Assembly: GCA_964545855.1 (NCBI GenBank) | Contig: CAZJHD010000039.1 | Coordinates: forward strand, 1-39,540 | DNA: 39,540 nt | Origin: CAZJHD01 sp964545855 | GTDB taxonomy: Bacteria > Planctomycetota > UBA1135 > JACQFD01 | Direction: 5' to 3' | In this document: positions 17,404 through 26,600 of the stretch, piece by piece | Numbering within the stretch: the stretch's first letter is position 1 | Layout of the letters: each line of letters begins with the position of its first letter | Made by a program: the position numbers and the translations under genes | The notes under the pieces: generated by a model | Database searches by the model: none | What the model was told of the DNA's origin: nothing | The model's input: the letters and a program-made list of their open reading frames with translations, nothing else

Positions 17404-18434
17404 GGCCGGCCTCCCACGCGGGCGCCGCCGCGCACCTCGCGCGGCCCCGCCTCGGCGAGTTCCACGAGGAGCTGCTTCTGCCGCTCCGTGAGCTCCTCGG
17501 GGAGGGCGAGCCGCACCACCACCTGGAAGTCGCCGCGGCCTCCGGTGCCGTCCTCGAGGCCCTTGCCGCGGAGCCTCAGGCGCGCGCCGGCCTTCGTGCC
17601 CGCTGGGATCGTGACGACCAGCGTGCCACCGGGCGTCCGCACGTCGACCTTCGCCCCGCGGAGCGCCTCCCAGGGCGCCACGGCCACGTCGGCCTCGAGG
17701 TCGTTGCCCGAGAGCCGGTAGGTGCGGTCCGACTCGAGGCGGATCGTGAGGTGGAGATCGCCCGTCTCGCCACCCTCGATGCCCGGCTCGCCGAGGCCGC
17801 GCAGGCGCAGCACGAGACCGTCGCGTACGTTGGCCGGCACCGCGAGCTCCACCTCGCGGCGCCCCGTCACGGCGCCGACGCCGGCGCACGTCGGGCAGAC
17901 GCGCTGCTCGACGAAGCCGACGCCGCCGCAGCGGGGGCACGCCGAGCGCGTCGGGAGCTCGAAGCGGTGCTTCCCTCCGGCGATCGCGACCCCCACGGGG
18001 AGCCGGAGCTCTCCGTGCACGTCGGCGCCGCGGATGCGGTAGCGCGCGTGGCGCGCCGCACGGCCCTGGAACGCCTCGCGCACCTGCTCGCCGAACATGC
18101 TCGTGAAGAAGTCCGAGAATCCGCTCCCCCCGCCGAAGGCCGCGGCGAACTCCTCGGGCGACATGGCGCGCGCGCCGTCGCGCGGCGGCGCGAACTCCTC
18201 GCCGTGCTTCCAGTTCTCGCCGAAGCGGTCGTACTTCTTCCGCTTCTCCGGATCCGACAGCACCTCGTAGGCCTCGTTCACGAGCTTGAACTGGGCCTCG
18301 GCGCTCGCACGCGCATCGCCCTGGTGGCGATCGGGATGCCATTTCATGGCGAGCTTGCGATAGGCGCGCTTGATCGCCTCCGCGTCGGCGCCGCGGGAGA
18401 CTCCGAGGATCTCGTAGTAGTCCTGGAACTTCAT
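17400..18434 (-). CDS. DnaJ/CbpA-type co-chaperone with a single zinc site
   Basis: A 344-residue Hsp40 that would stimulate DnaK ATPase and deliver substrates. The J-domain is residues 5-71 with HPD at 33-35 (KWHPDRH), then a Gly/Phe-rich linker (about 75-125) and the DnaJ C-terminal beta domains (about 135-325). Between them are only two CxxC motifs (CPRC 166-169, CPTC 180-183), enough for one zinc, where canonical DnaJ has four and CbpA none. The protein is thus an intermediate architecture. ATG at 18432-18434; no strong Shine-Dalgarno is visible. The stop overlaps the CbpM-like gene and the lipoprotein gene ends 35 bases upstream, so an operon is likely. The symbol cbpA would fit but is not assigned because of the zinc site. 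Confidence 0.92.
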   Translation of the reverse strand: MKFQDYYEILGVSRGADAEAIKRAYRKLAMKWHPDRHQGDARASAEAQFKLVNEAYEVLSDPEKRKKYDRFGENWKHGEEFAPPRDGARAMSPEEFAAAFGGGSGFSDFFTSMFGEQVREAFQGRAARHARYRIRGADVHGELRLPVGVAIAGGKHRFELPTRSACPRCGGVGFVEQRVCPTCAGVGAVTGRREVELAVPANVRDGLVLRLRGLGEPGIEGGETGDLHLTIRLESDRTYRLSGNDLEADVAVAPWEALRGAKVDVRTPGGTLVVTIPAGTKAGARLRLRGKGLEDGTGGRGDFQVVVRLALPEELTERQKQLLVELAEAGPREVRGGARVGGRP

Positions 18435-18469
18435 CGTCGTCGGCGCCGCGCGGGGCCGCGCGCGGGCGA

Positions 18470-18892
18470 TCAGCGCTGCAGGTAGGAGATCTCCGTGGCG
18501 ATCGCCGCCAGCAGGTCGTCGGGCCAGCGCACGTAGGCGGGCATGTCCCGCGGCGCGCGTCCGGCGCGGCCCGACTCGTTCGTGCGGTCGTCCCGATAGA
18601 CCTCGTCGAGCCGGTGGATCTTCACCTGCGAGGCATCCCAGGTGATCTCGATGAAGGTGGTGAGGTCGCCGCGCACGAGCGCCTTGGCGACGATGCGGCG
18701 ATCGCTCCGCTCCGCGACGCTCCAGCCGCGCGCCGCCATGGCCTTCTCGATGGCGAGCTCGGTCTTCGCCACGTCGGGGTGCGCCGCGACGGGCTCCGGG
18801 TCGGGGTAGGGAGGCGTCCGGCAGGCGCCGGCGGCGAGGAGGAGCGCCACGGCGGGCGCGGCGATGCAACGAAGGGTTCGCGGAAGAATCAT
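18470..18892 (-). CDS. Small putative lipoprotein
   Basis: A 140-residue protein starting at ATG 18890-18892. Its signal peptide MILPRTLRCIAAPAVALLL is followed by AAGAC, a loosely fitting lipobox with Cys at about residue 24, so an anchored periplasmic or outer-membrane lipoprotein is likely. The mature part (about 115 residues) is mixed alpha/beta: an amphipathic helix TELAIEKAMAARGW, strands RRIVAKALVRGDLTTFIEITWD, and a C-terminal helix LLAAIATEISYLQ. This resembles small proteins with a single alpha-beta domain of unknown function. It is the first gene of the minus-strand chaperone/nitrilase cluster and diverges from crcB. No function is assigned. Confidence 0.75.
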   Translation of the reverse strand: MILPRTLRCIAAPAVALLLAAGACRTPPYPDPEPVAAHPDVAKTELAIEKAMAARGWSVAERSDRRIVAKALVRGDLTTFIEITWDASQVKIHRLDEVYRDDRTNESGRAGRAPRDMPAYVRWPDDLLAAIATEISYLQR

Positions 18893-19037
18893 GGGACGCG
18901 GGGCTGGGATCGCGGCGGACGTGCGGACGCTCTCGACGCAGTCTGCGATTCGTCGCTCGACGCCGGAAGCCCCGGCCCGCGATCGCCGAACGCGCGCGTG
19001 CGCGGCGCCTCCGCGCGCCCGATGATCGGCGGCACCT

Positions 19038-19058
19038 CGCACGGGGCGTTCCCGTGCG
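19038..19058 (+). other. Hairpin in the crcB 5' region
   Basis: An 8-bp perfect stem (19038-19045 with 19051-19058) and a 5-base loop lies 24 bases before the crcB start codon. It does not match the conserved fluoride riboswitch core that I recall, so I only record it as a possible leader structure. Confidence 0.3.
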
Positions 19059-19082
19059 TCCGTCTCGGGAGACGCGCACTGC

Positions 19083-19463
19083 ATGGATCGATTCCTCTGG
19101 GTGTGCCTCGGCGGAGCGGCCGGGGCCGGCGCTCGATTCCTCGCCACATCCTGGCTCGCGCCGCGCCTCGGCGACTCGACCTGGTGGGCCACCTTCGCTG
19201 TCAACGTCACCGGCTCCTTCGTCGTGGCGGCGCTCCTGGAGTCGGGCCTCCGCGGCGGCTGGCTCTCGCCGCGCTTGAGCGCCGTTCTCGTGATCGGCGT
19301 CCTCGGCGGCTTCACGACCTACTCCGCCTTCAACCAGGAGATGGTCTCGCTCCTCGCGCGCCGCTCCTACGGAGCCTGCGCCCTCTACGGCGCCGCGACG
19401 CTCGCCACCTGCCTCGCCGCCGGAGGCCTGGGGATCCTGGCGAGCCGCCTCGTCCGGCCTTGA
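19083..19463 (+). CDS. crcB: Fluoride channel CrcB/Fluc
   Basis: A 126-residue inner-membrane protein that exports toxic fluoride as a dual-topology dimer. Family motifs are intact: GGAAGAGARF (residues 10-19), NVTGSF (41-46) and GGFTTYSAFNQE (75-86), which contains the Phe box and the backbone of the central Na+ site. Four hydrophobic helices are visible at about 5-22, 37-55, 65-82 and 95-120. The start ATG follows GGGAG by 11 bases. It diverges from the small lipoprotein gene and is followed after 100 bases by the C25 peptidase gene, which seems to have its own promoter. Length is normal for the family. Confidence 0.95.
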   Translation: MDRFLWVCLGGAAGAGARFLATSWLAPRLGDSTWWATFAVNVTGSFVVAALLESGLRGGWLSPRLSAVLVIGVLGGFTTYSAFNQEMVSLLARRSYGACALYGAATLATCLAAGGLGILASRLVRP

Positions 19464-19477
19464 GCGAGATCGTGGGG

Positions 19478-19483
19478 TAGCCT
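19478..19483 (+). promoter_or_regulatory. Putative -10 box TAGCCT
   Basis: GGG-TAGCCT, 15 bases after the crcB stop and about 80 bases before the C25 peptidase start. It fits the TANN(A/C)T pattern seen before several other genes here. No -35 is evident. Confidence 0.25.
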
Positions 19484-19563
19484 TGACGGTCCTCCGAACT
19501 CCCCGGAGCATCGAAGACCTCGGCGTTGCGTCGTCGCGACCGAACGCCGATTTCCCAGCCTCG

Positions 19564-22449
19564 ATGCCAACGCTGATCCTCACCCTCGGACTCCTCGCGC
19601 TCGCGCCGCAAGCCGCCGCCCGCCCGTCCGCCGACGCGCCCATCCGCGTCGTTCGATCGGACGCGGGCGGCGTCGTCGCGATGGTCGAGACGCGTGGCGC
19701 ACGCCTGGGAGCCGTGGAGATCGGCGGAGCGCGCGTCCGCGCGATCGAGCTCGAGGGGTTCGGCACGACGGTCGAGCCGGGGCTCCCGGTCGTTCCCGTG
19801 CGCCGGTTCCTGCTCGAAGTGCCGCCCGGCGGCGAAGTGTCTCTCTCGGTGGACGCGACCGCCGTGACGACCTTCCCCGCCTCGCTGCCGCCGGCCCCCC
19901 GAACGCGCGTCGACGCCGAGCGCGGCGTGCGCGTGGCGGAGCGCGACACCGCTCCCGCGGCGGCGCCGCGTCCCGCGAGCTTCGCCACCCTCGAGTCGGT
20001 CGGCGTCTTCCGCCACCACCGCGTCGCGACCATCCGCGTGACGCCCGTCGTCGTCGACACGATCGCGGGGCTCGCGCACCACGCCGGGTCGCTGCGGCTC
20101 GAGCTGCGCTTCGCCGGCGGCTCCTTCGATGCGGCGGCGCCCTGGAGCGAGGACGCCGCGACGCCGGCCTCCGCCGCGATGGACCGGCTCTACCGGCAGC
20201 TCGTCCCGAACGCGCACACGCACACGGCCATGCAGGCGAGCCTCCTCGGCCCCGTGGCCACTCCGGGGAGGCTCCAGGGGGCGCCTCCGTCCGGGCGTCC
20301 CGCTCCGGCGTTCCGCGCGCGCATCGCGCTCGACGCGACGGGTCTCTACCGGATCGGCTTCGACGATCTCCGGAGCGCGGGTCTCGATCCGGCGTCCGTC
20401 GATCCCCGCCGGCTCGCGCTCTTCTCCGCGAAGGGTGCGGCCGTCGCGATCCACGTGGACGGCGAAGCCGACGGCGTCTTCGATCCCGGCGATCGCATCC
20501 TCTTCTACGGCGAGGCCGCGAAGGGGCCCTTCACGCGCACGAACGTCTATTGGCTCGAGCTCGACGCCGTGCTCCACGCGGGCCCCTGGGAGGCGAAGCG
20601 CTGGAAGCCCGTCGACGGGACGATCGATCCCCTCGCGCCGATCGTCTCCGCGTTCCGCGCGCGCGTGCGCGCCGAGACGAACGCGGTCTACTGGCAGGGA
20701 CTGCCGGACGGCGCGGGGAAGGATCACTGGTTCTGGACGAAGGTCCTCGGGCCCGCCTCCACGACCTACCCGGTCGAGATCGTCGAGCCCGTGAGCCCCG
20801 GCAGCGGGAGCGTGCAGGTGCGCGCCTCCCTCCATGGCTACACCGACACGCCGCAGGATCCCGACCACCACACGCGCGTCTCGCTGAACGGCGCCGTCAT
20901 CGACGACGCCACGTGGAACGGGATCGCCCCGAAGCTCCACGACGTGGCGTCGCCCGTCGCGAACCTCGCCGTCGGCACGAACGCCGTGAAGGTGGAGCAG
21001 GTGCCCGACACGGGCGCGATCGTCGACGGCGTCTACGCCGACTGGGTGGAGATCGACTACGACCGCTCCTTCAACGCCGTCGCCGACGAGGTGGCCTTCT
21101 CCTACGCCTCGCCGGCGCCGGTCACGCTGACGGTGCGCCGCTTCGACTCGCCCGATCTCTGGATCCTCGACGTCACCGATCCCGCGAACGTCCGACGGAT
21201 CGTCGGCGCGACGGTGACGACCGCGGGCGCCAAGTGGTCGGCGGCGATGACGCTCGCGCCCGGCGGCGTTCCGACCGGCCCCTCGGGCGGCCCGCCCGGC
21301 ACGGGCTCGCGCTATCTCGCCGCCGCCGGAGGCGCCCTGCGCGCGCCGCTCTCGATCGCGCCGGCGAAGCCGTTGCTCTCGGCCCCGGCCGAGGGCGCGG
21401 ATCTGCTCGTCGTCGTGCCCGAGGAGCTCGCCAGCGCCGTCGAACCGCTCGTCTCCCACCGGATCGCGCAGGGATGGCGCGTCGCGACGGCGACCCCTCG
21501 CCAGATCTACGACTCCTTCACGGGCGGCGTGGAGGACCCGGCCGCGATCCGGTGGTTCGCGCTCTGGGCCTTCGCCTACTGGAAGAAGCCGGCGCCGACG
21601 GACCTGCTGCTCTGCGGCGAGGCGTCGGTCGACTACCTGATGCACCTCGGCACCGGCGTGCCGAACCACGTTCCGCCTTGGATGCACGAGCTGATCCAGG
21701 AGGGCGAGGTGCCGAGCGACTACGACTATGGCCTCCTCGTCGGCGACGACATGCTCCCGGAGATGTTCGTCGGACGCCTGCCGGCGCGCACCGCGGCCGA
21801 ACTCTCGACGATGGTGGGGAAGATCCTCGCCCGGGAGACGGCGCCGCCGGCCGGCCCGTGGAGGACGACCGTGGTCCACATCGCCGACAAGGGGACCACG
21901 TTCATGCAGACGCTGGACGCGCTCACGATCCAGCACGTGCCGAGCGGATTCACGACGACGCCGATCTACGCGAGCCTCTACGCGACGAACGCACTCACCA
22001 AGGCCGCCGTGATCGCGGCTCTGAGCGGCGGCGAGGCCGTCGCCACCTACCTCGGACACGGAGCCATCGCGAACATGGGCTCCTTCTTCGCCTCGGCCGA
22101 CGTGGCGTCGCTCACGAACGGAACGAAGACGCCCTTCATGACGATCCTCAACTGCCTGAACGGCTACTACGCGAGCCCGACGACGCCCCGCTGCCTCATC
22201 GAGGAGATGCTGGTGCGGCCCGGTGGCGGCGTCGCGGCGGCATTCGGATCCGTCGATCTCGGCTACCTCGGACAGCTCACGCCGATCGCAAAGAACGCCT
22301 ACGACCGGATCTTCGCGGGCGAGACGCTCGGATCGGCGACGACCGGCGCGAAGGTCGATGCGTTCCTCACCTCCGGCGTCCTCTCGGACAACCTCTGGGG
22401 GAACCTCCTCTTCGGCGACCCCTCGGCCCTGGGGCTGCCTCCTCCCTGA
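19564..22449 (+). CDS. Gingipain-like secreted cysteine peptidase (family C25)
   Basis: A 961-residue exported protease. The ATG at 19564 gives a clear signal peptide (MPTLILTLGLLALAPQAAA). Residues 30-420 are beta-rich prodomain-like material, with a GIGFDDL-type module near residue 260 and long beta-sandwich stretches. The peptidase domain is about 600-961: the dyad is H832 in YLGHGAIANMG and C864 in ILNCLNGYY, 32 residues apart, close to the His-Cys spacing of gingipain R. The chain ends LLFGDPSALGLPPP directly after the catalytic fold, so it lacks the T9SS C-terminal sorting domain found on gingipains. Export is thus likely Sec followed by another route. Specificity is not predictable. 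A hairpin follows the stop. Confidence 0.9.
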   Translation: MPTLILTLGLLALAPQAAARPSADAPIRVVRSDAGGVVAMVETRGARLGAVEIGGARVRAIELEGFGTTVEPGLPVVPVRRFLLEVPPGGEVSLSVDATAVTTFPASLPPAPRTRVDAERGVRVAERDTAPAAAPRPASFATLESVGVFRHHRVATIRVTPVVVDTIAGLAHHAGSLRLELRFAGGSFDAAAPWSEDAATPASAAMDRLYRQLVPNAHTHTAMQASLLGPVATPGRLQGAPPSGRPAPAFRARIALDATGLYRIGFDDLRSAGLDPASVDPRRLALFSAKGAAVAIHVDGEADGVFDPGDRILFYGEAAKGPFTRTNVYWLELDAVLHAGPWEAKRWKPVDGTIDPLAPIVSAFRARVRAETNAVYWQGLPDGAGKDHWFWTKVLGPASTTYPVEIVEPVSPGSGSVQVRASLHGYTDTPQDPDHHTRVSLNGAVIDDATWNGIAPKLHDVASPVANLAVGTNAVKVEQVPDTGAIVDGVYADWVEIDYDRSFNAVADEVAFSYASPAPVTLTVRRFDSPDLWILDVTDPANVRRIVGATVTTAGAKWSAAMTLAPGGVPTGPSGGPPGTGSRYLAAAGGALRAPLSIAPAKPLLSAPAEGADLLVVVPEELASAVEPLVSHRIAQGWRVATATPRQIYDSFTGGVEDPAAIRWFALWAFAYWKKPAPTDLLLCGEASVDYLMHLGTGVPNHVPPWMHELIQEGEVPSDYDYGLLVGDDMLPEMFVGRLPARTAAELSTMVGKILARETAPPAGPWRTTVVHIADKGTTFMQTLDALTIQHVPSGFTTTPIYASLYATNALTKAAVIAALSGGEAVATYLGHGAIANMGSFFASADVASLTNGTKTPFMTILNCLNGYYASPTTPRCLIEEMLVRPGGGVAAAFGSVDLGYLGQLTPIAKNAYDRIFAGETLGSATTGAKVDAFLTSGVLSDNLWGNLLFGDPSALGLPPP

Positions 22450-22474
22450 ACTCCCGCGAGACCCGAACCGTCCA

Positions 22475-22500
22475 CGGTGCGCCGCGATCACGGCGCCCCG
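22475..22500 (+). terminator. Hairpin after the C25 peptidase gene
   Basis: A 9-bp stem with one mismatch (core 22479-22484 with 22491-22496, loop of six bases), starting 26 bases past the stop. There is no T-run, so factor-independent termination is uncertain. Confidence 0.4.
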
Positions 22501-22611
22501 ATTCCCCTCACCTCTTCCTCACTTCCCAGAACCACGCGTCTCTCCGTTCCTTCTCCGATCCACCACCACGCGGCGGCTTCGGCCGCTGCCCGAAAAGAGT
22601 CTTCCGAAACC

Positions 22612-23499
22612 ATGAGCATCCTCGCACCCATCACTCGCACTCTCGGACTCGGCACGCTCGGCCTCGCCGCGGCGGCCGCCCTCGCTCCGCATTCCCTCGC
22701 CGTCGGCGACGGTTTTACCTGCGGCATCCAGGTCCAGAGCATCAGCATCGACGTCGATGCGAAGTGCTTCCCCGGTAAGGCGCTGGCGAACATCGACGTG
22801 CTCTTCCAATACCTGCGCGACCCGGATGAGACCGGCACGATCAACTGGCAGGTCTGCATCTGGGAGAAGGACGCGATCTCGGCCGACGACCTCGTGGCCT
22901 GCAAGAGCGGCTCGAAACCTCCGATCGGACAGGGCGGCGCGCCGCTCGAGACGATCCGGCCCGACATCTTCTTCCTCGAGCTCTGTCCGCTGATCGAGGA
23001 GGACGAGGACGGCGACGACTGCGTCGAGCTCTACGTGACGCTCCAGATCTTCACGACGAAGCCGACGGGCGACGGGAACGTGTTCTGCGACGACCATATC
23101 TTCTTCTGGAGCACCGAGGAGAAGTGCTTCCAGGTCTGCTGCGAACTCTGCGAGCCGATGGCGATCGATCTGCTCGCCATGGGCGCCGCGCAGGTCGGCT
23201 CGTCCGTCGTCGTGAGTTGGACGACGGCGTCGGAGACCGACAACGTCGGCTTCCGCGTCACACGATCCGGCAATGCGAACGGACCCTGGATGCCGATCCA
23301 CGCGGGCCTCATTCCCGCCCAGGGGAGCCCGACGCAGGGCGCCGAGTACTCGATCGTCGACGGCAACCCGAATCCGAAGCGCGGATTCTTCTATCGCCTC
23401 GAGGACGTCGACATCTTCGGCAAGGTGACGGCGCACCAGCCCGTGGCCGTCGAGAACTGGGTCAACATCCGGTTCTGGCTGCTCGCGAGCCTGTTCTAG
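22612..23499 (+). CDS. Cys-rich secreted protein with FnIII-like C-terminal domain
   Basis: A 295-residue exported protein. A signal peptide covers residues 1-30 (ending APHSLAVG). Residues 32-180 carry about ten cysteines (for example FTCGIQV, KCFPG, VFCDDHIFF, KCFQVCCELCEP) and an acidic segment EEDEDGDD that could bind Ca2+. I recognise no family for this part; the even spacing suggests disulphides. Residues 190-285 match the secreted-protein module with SWTTASETDNVGFRVTRS and GFFYRLEDVDIFGK, an FnIII-like sandwich common in bacterial surface proteins. It follows the C25 peptidase by 162 bases and is followed by a strong hairpin. It could be a structural or binding partner of its neighbours, but nothing proves it. 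Confidence 0.85.
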   Translation: MSILAPITRTLGLGTLGLAAAAALAPHSLAVGDGFTCGIQVQSISIDVDAKCFPGKALANIDVLFQYLRDPDETGTINWQVCIWEKDAISADDLVACKSGSKPPIGQGGAPLETIRPDIFFLELCPLIEEDEDGDDCVELYVTLQIFTTKPTGDGNVFCDDHIFFWSTEEKCFQVCCELCEPMAIDLLAMGAAQVGSSVVVSWTTASETDNVGFRVTRSGNANGPWMPIHAGLIPAQGSPTQGAEYSIVDGNPNPKRGFFYRLEDVDIFGKVTAHQPVAVENWVNIRFWLLASLF

Positions 23500-23542
23500 C
23501 CACGGTCGCGGCCGGCGCGACGCGGGCCGCACTCGACTCCAC

Positions 23543-23579
23543 GCGGCCGCTCCGGGGATCGCTTCCCCGGGGCGGCCGC
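23543..23579 (+). terminator. Strong hairpin after the Cys-rich protein gene
   Basis: The stem is GCGGCCGC, a T-G wobble and CCGGGG paired with CCCCGG and GCGGCCGC: 15 pairs with a 7-base loop (23558-23564), 44 bases past the stop. The outer 8 bases are the NotI palindrome. It is followed by TCTCGTCT, only a weak T-rich tail. Confidence 0.6.
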
Positions 23580-23611
23580 TCTCGTCTCCGGCGGGTGCCG
23601 AGAGCGTGCGG

Positions 23612-23617
23612 TACCAT
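23612..23617 (+). promoter_or_regulatory. Putative -10 box TACCAT
   Basis: CGG-TACCAT lies after the terminator hairpin and 26 bases before the TTG start at 23644. The position between a terminator and a start supports a promoter; no clear -35 is seen. Confidence 0.4.
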
Positions 23618-23643
23618 CGCCGGGTTCCGATCCGCGACGTCCC

Positions 23644-26600
23644 TTGGCTCCTCCCGACACTCCGCGCCCCGCCGCGCTCCCGATCCTGCGGCGCGGTCTC
23701 GCCTCGCCCGCGGCCGCCCTCGTCCTCGCCTTCGTCGCGCCAGCGCAGGAGCCTTCGAAGGGCGCCGTTGCCGCCGCGCTGGAGGACGCCCACATGGCGC
23801 TCCGCGCCGGCGACCGTCCGCGCTCCGAGCGCCACTTCCTCCGCGCGCTCTGGCTGGCGCCGGGGAACGTCGGCGCCCTGCAAGGGCTGCTCGAGACCGC
23901 CGACGCCGAGGAGGAGAGGGTCCTCCGCGCGCACGCCCTCGCCGACGCCGTCGCCGACGAGCGCGGCCTGCTCCGTCTCGACAACGCGATGCGGCGGCTG
24001 TTGGGGCCCGACGCCCCCTACCGCTCCCTCACGGGACCCCGCGCCGCGCTCGCCGGCGAACTCGCCCGCGCGGCCGCTCGCCTGAAGCCGGGCGACCCGC
24101 CCGCCATCGCGCGCTGGATCGCGGAGTTGGGCGCGGAGCTCGGACGCCTTCAGCCGTCGCTCGACGCGAAGTACGGGAGGACGTTCGCCGACGCCGTGGA
24201 GCGCGTCGCGCCGAAGCCGCTCGCCGTGGTGGCGGCGCTGCAGGCCGCCATCGACGCGGCCTTCGGCAAGGGGCGCCCGGAGGAGGCGCTGCGCGCGGCG
24301 AGGATCCTCCGCGGGCTCGCGCGCCAGGCGTCCTTCGAGGATCGCGTCGGCCCCGCGCCCGACCTCGCTTCCGCGGAAGCATCGGCCGTCGCCGCCATCG
24401 AGAAGGCCCGCGAGCAGCTGCGCGCGCGCGAGCCGAATCCGCTCCCCTCGATCGCCGATCTGGAGGCGCTGCCGCCGGACGAGACGGTCCGCTGGAACGA
24501 GGCGCATTCCGATCCCGCGAACCCGGGCGTCGTGATGTCCCCCACGGGTCTCTACCGCGTCGAGACGATCTGCGGCCTCGAGACGCTGCTCGTGACGGCG
24601 AAGCAGGTGGAGCTCCACCACCGCCGCCTCGCGGACTGGATGGGGCGCGATCCCTTCGTCGGACGGCCGGGGCTCGTGCGGATCGTGCCCGAGGCCTCGG
24701 ACCTCGAGCGCGAGGGTGCGCCCTACTGGTGGGCCGGCGGGTTCCAGGGCGGCGACGTCACGACGCTGCGCTTCGCGCACGGAACCGGCGAGGGCCTCGG
24801 CCACGGACTCGTCCACGAGCTCACGCACCGCTTCGATGGCGCGCTCCATCCGGGCATGCCGGCGTGGCTCGCCGAGGGACGCGCCGTCTGGACGGGCGGC
24901 GCCTACGGCGACTCGACGGACGAGAGCTTCGTCCAACAGTACGCGAGCATGGGCGCGCTCTCGGAGACCTGGCGCGGGGGCGTCTCGCCGGAGTCGGTGG
25001 AGAAGCTGATCACCGGCAACCTCGACGACTACCGCGAGAACTACACCGCGGGCCACGCGCTCTGGGTCTACCTCTGGAGCTGGCAGCCGGGCGAGCCGAA
25101 GTTCCGCGCGCGCATCCCGGCCTACCTCGAGGGGCTCGGCGCCGGGAAGGGCGGGAAGGAGGGTTTCGTCGCGAGCTTCGCCGACGGCGCCGACTCGCGG
25201 CCCAAGGGGTTCGAGGCGTTCGTCGACGGCTTCCGCGAGTTCGTGCGCGGCTTCTGGTGGGAGACGCGCCAGCCCTTCGCGCGCTCCTACGTCGATCCCG
25301 TGCGGCAGAAGGGCGTGTCGCCCTTCGTCTACGACGCTCCCACGTGGGGCTTCGCACGCGAGCGGGCCGAGCCCACCTTCGGGCAGGACCAGGCGACGGC
25401 GGCGGGCCGGCTCCTCGCGGAGATCGCGACGCCCGCGGCGGCGATCGCCGCGCTCGAGTGGGCTCTCGAGCAGGACGAGATCGACGCGGACGTGGCGCGC
25501 CTGCTCGCCTCGCTCTACGAGCGCACGAACCGGCCCGAGGCGGCCTGGGCCGTGCGCGCGCGCCTCCACCGTCGCCGCCCCGACGCGGAGCCGCCGCCCG
25601 ATCCCTACGGAGGTCCGTTCCTCGCGAGTCCGCTCGCGAGGTACCAGTCGCTCCTCGCCGCCTACGTCTCCAGCGTGGAGCCGCACCGCGCGGCGGGGAG
25701 GAACGAGGTGGCGGCGGCCCTCGCCGCCGATCACGACCGTCTCGCTGCGCTCGGAGCGCGCCCCGCCCTCGCGGCCGTGCCGCTCGCGCCGGCCGGATCC
25801 GCCGGCCGCACCCAGGAGGTGTGCGAGCCGCCCTTCGCGGCGGGCGCGCACGGCTACGCCGAGGACCGGCTCAAGGACTTCGAGAAGTTCCGATCGCGCG
25901 GAGAGTGGCACGCCGGCGAGTCGGGCGACCTCGTCCTCGGACGGCGCGGCGGCGGCCCCCAGACCGGTCTCCAGCGCGCCGCCTGGGTGACGGAGACCTT
26001 CGTGCGCGGGAGCGACTGGCTCTCGGGGTCCTACGGCATCTCGGCGCGCGTGCGCTTCCTCACCTCCTTCGTCTCCGGCGCGATGATCGTCGGGTGGCAG
26101 CGCCACGACCGTCAGTTCCGCGTGGGGTTCTCCGCCGGCGACTGGGCCTACGCCACGGGCCGCAAGGAGGAGGAGGGATCGCTGCAGTCGGTGAACATCT
26201 CCTTCGGAGACCTGCGGGAGCGCGAGGGCCCGGGCTCGGGCCTGAAGGGCACCCAGGGCTCGCGATCGGTCTCGCTGCCGCCCGGGAGCACGTCGTTCCA
26301 GCTCGACGTGCTCGTCGACGGCGCCTTCGCCCACGTCTTCGTGAACGGGGCGCGCGTCGGATCGCACCGCGCCGCCACGGGACTCCCGATCGAGGGCTAC
26401 GCCGGCTTCGCGTCGCGCGACGGGATCCTGCAGATGGAGACGCCGTCGGTCCGCGTGCACCGCCGCGTCGCCGGAGAGGACCGCTGCGGCTGCCGGACGT
26501 GGCCCGTCGGTCTCGATCTCGGCGTGCCGCAGGACGGATCCTGGACCGATCTCCTCGGCCTCCCCGTCCGCGGCGTTCCGCGCGCGCCGCGCGGCGCCGC

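Noticed and set aside
18893..19082. Fluoride riboswitch upstream of crcB
   Set aside because: The conserved core of the crcB motif is not recognisable; only an isolated 8-bp hairpin is present.
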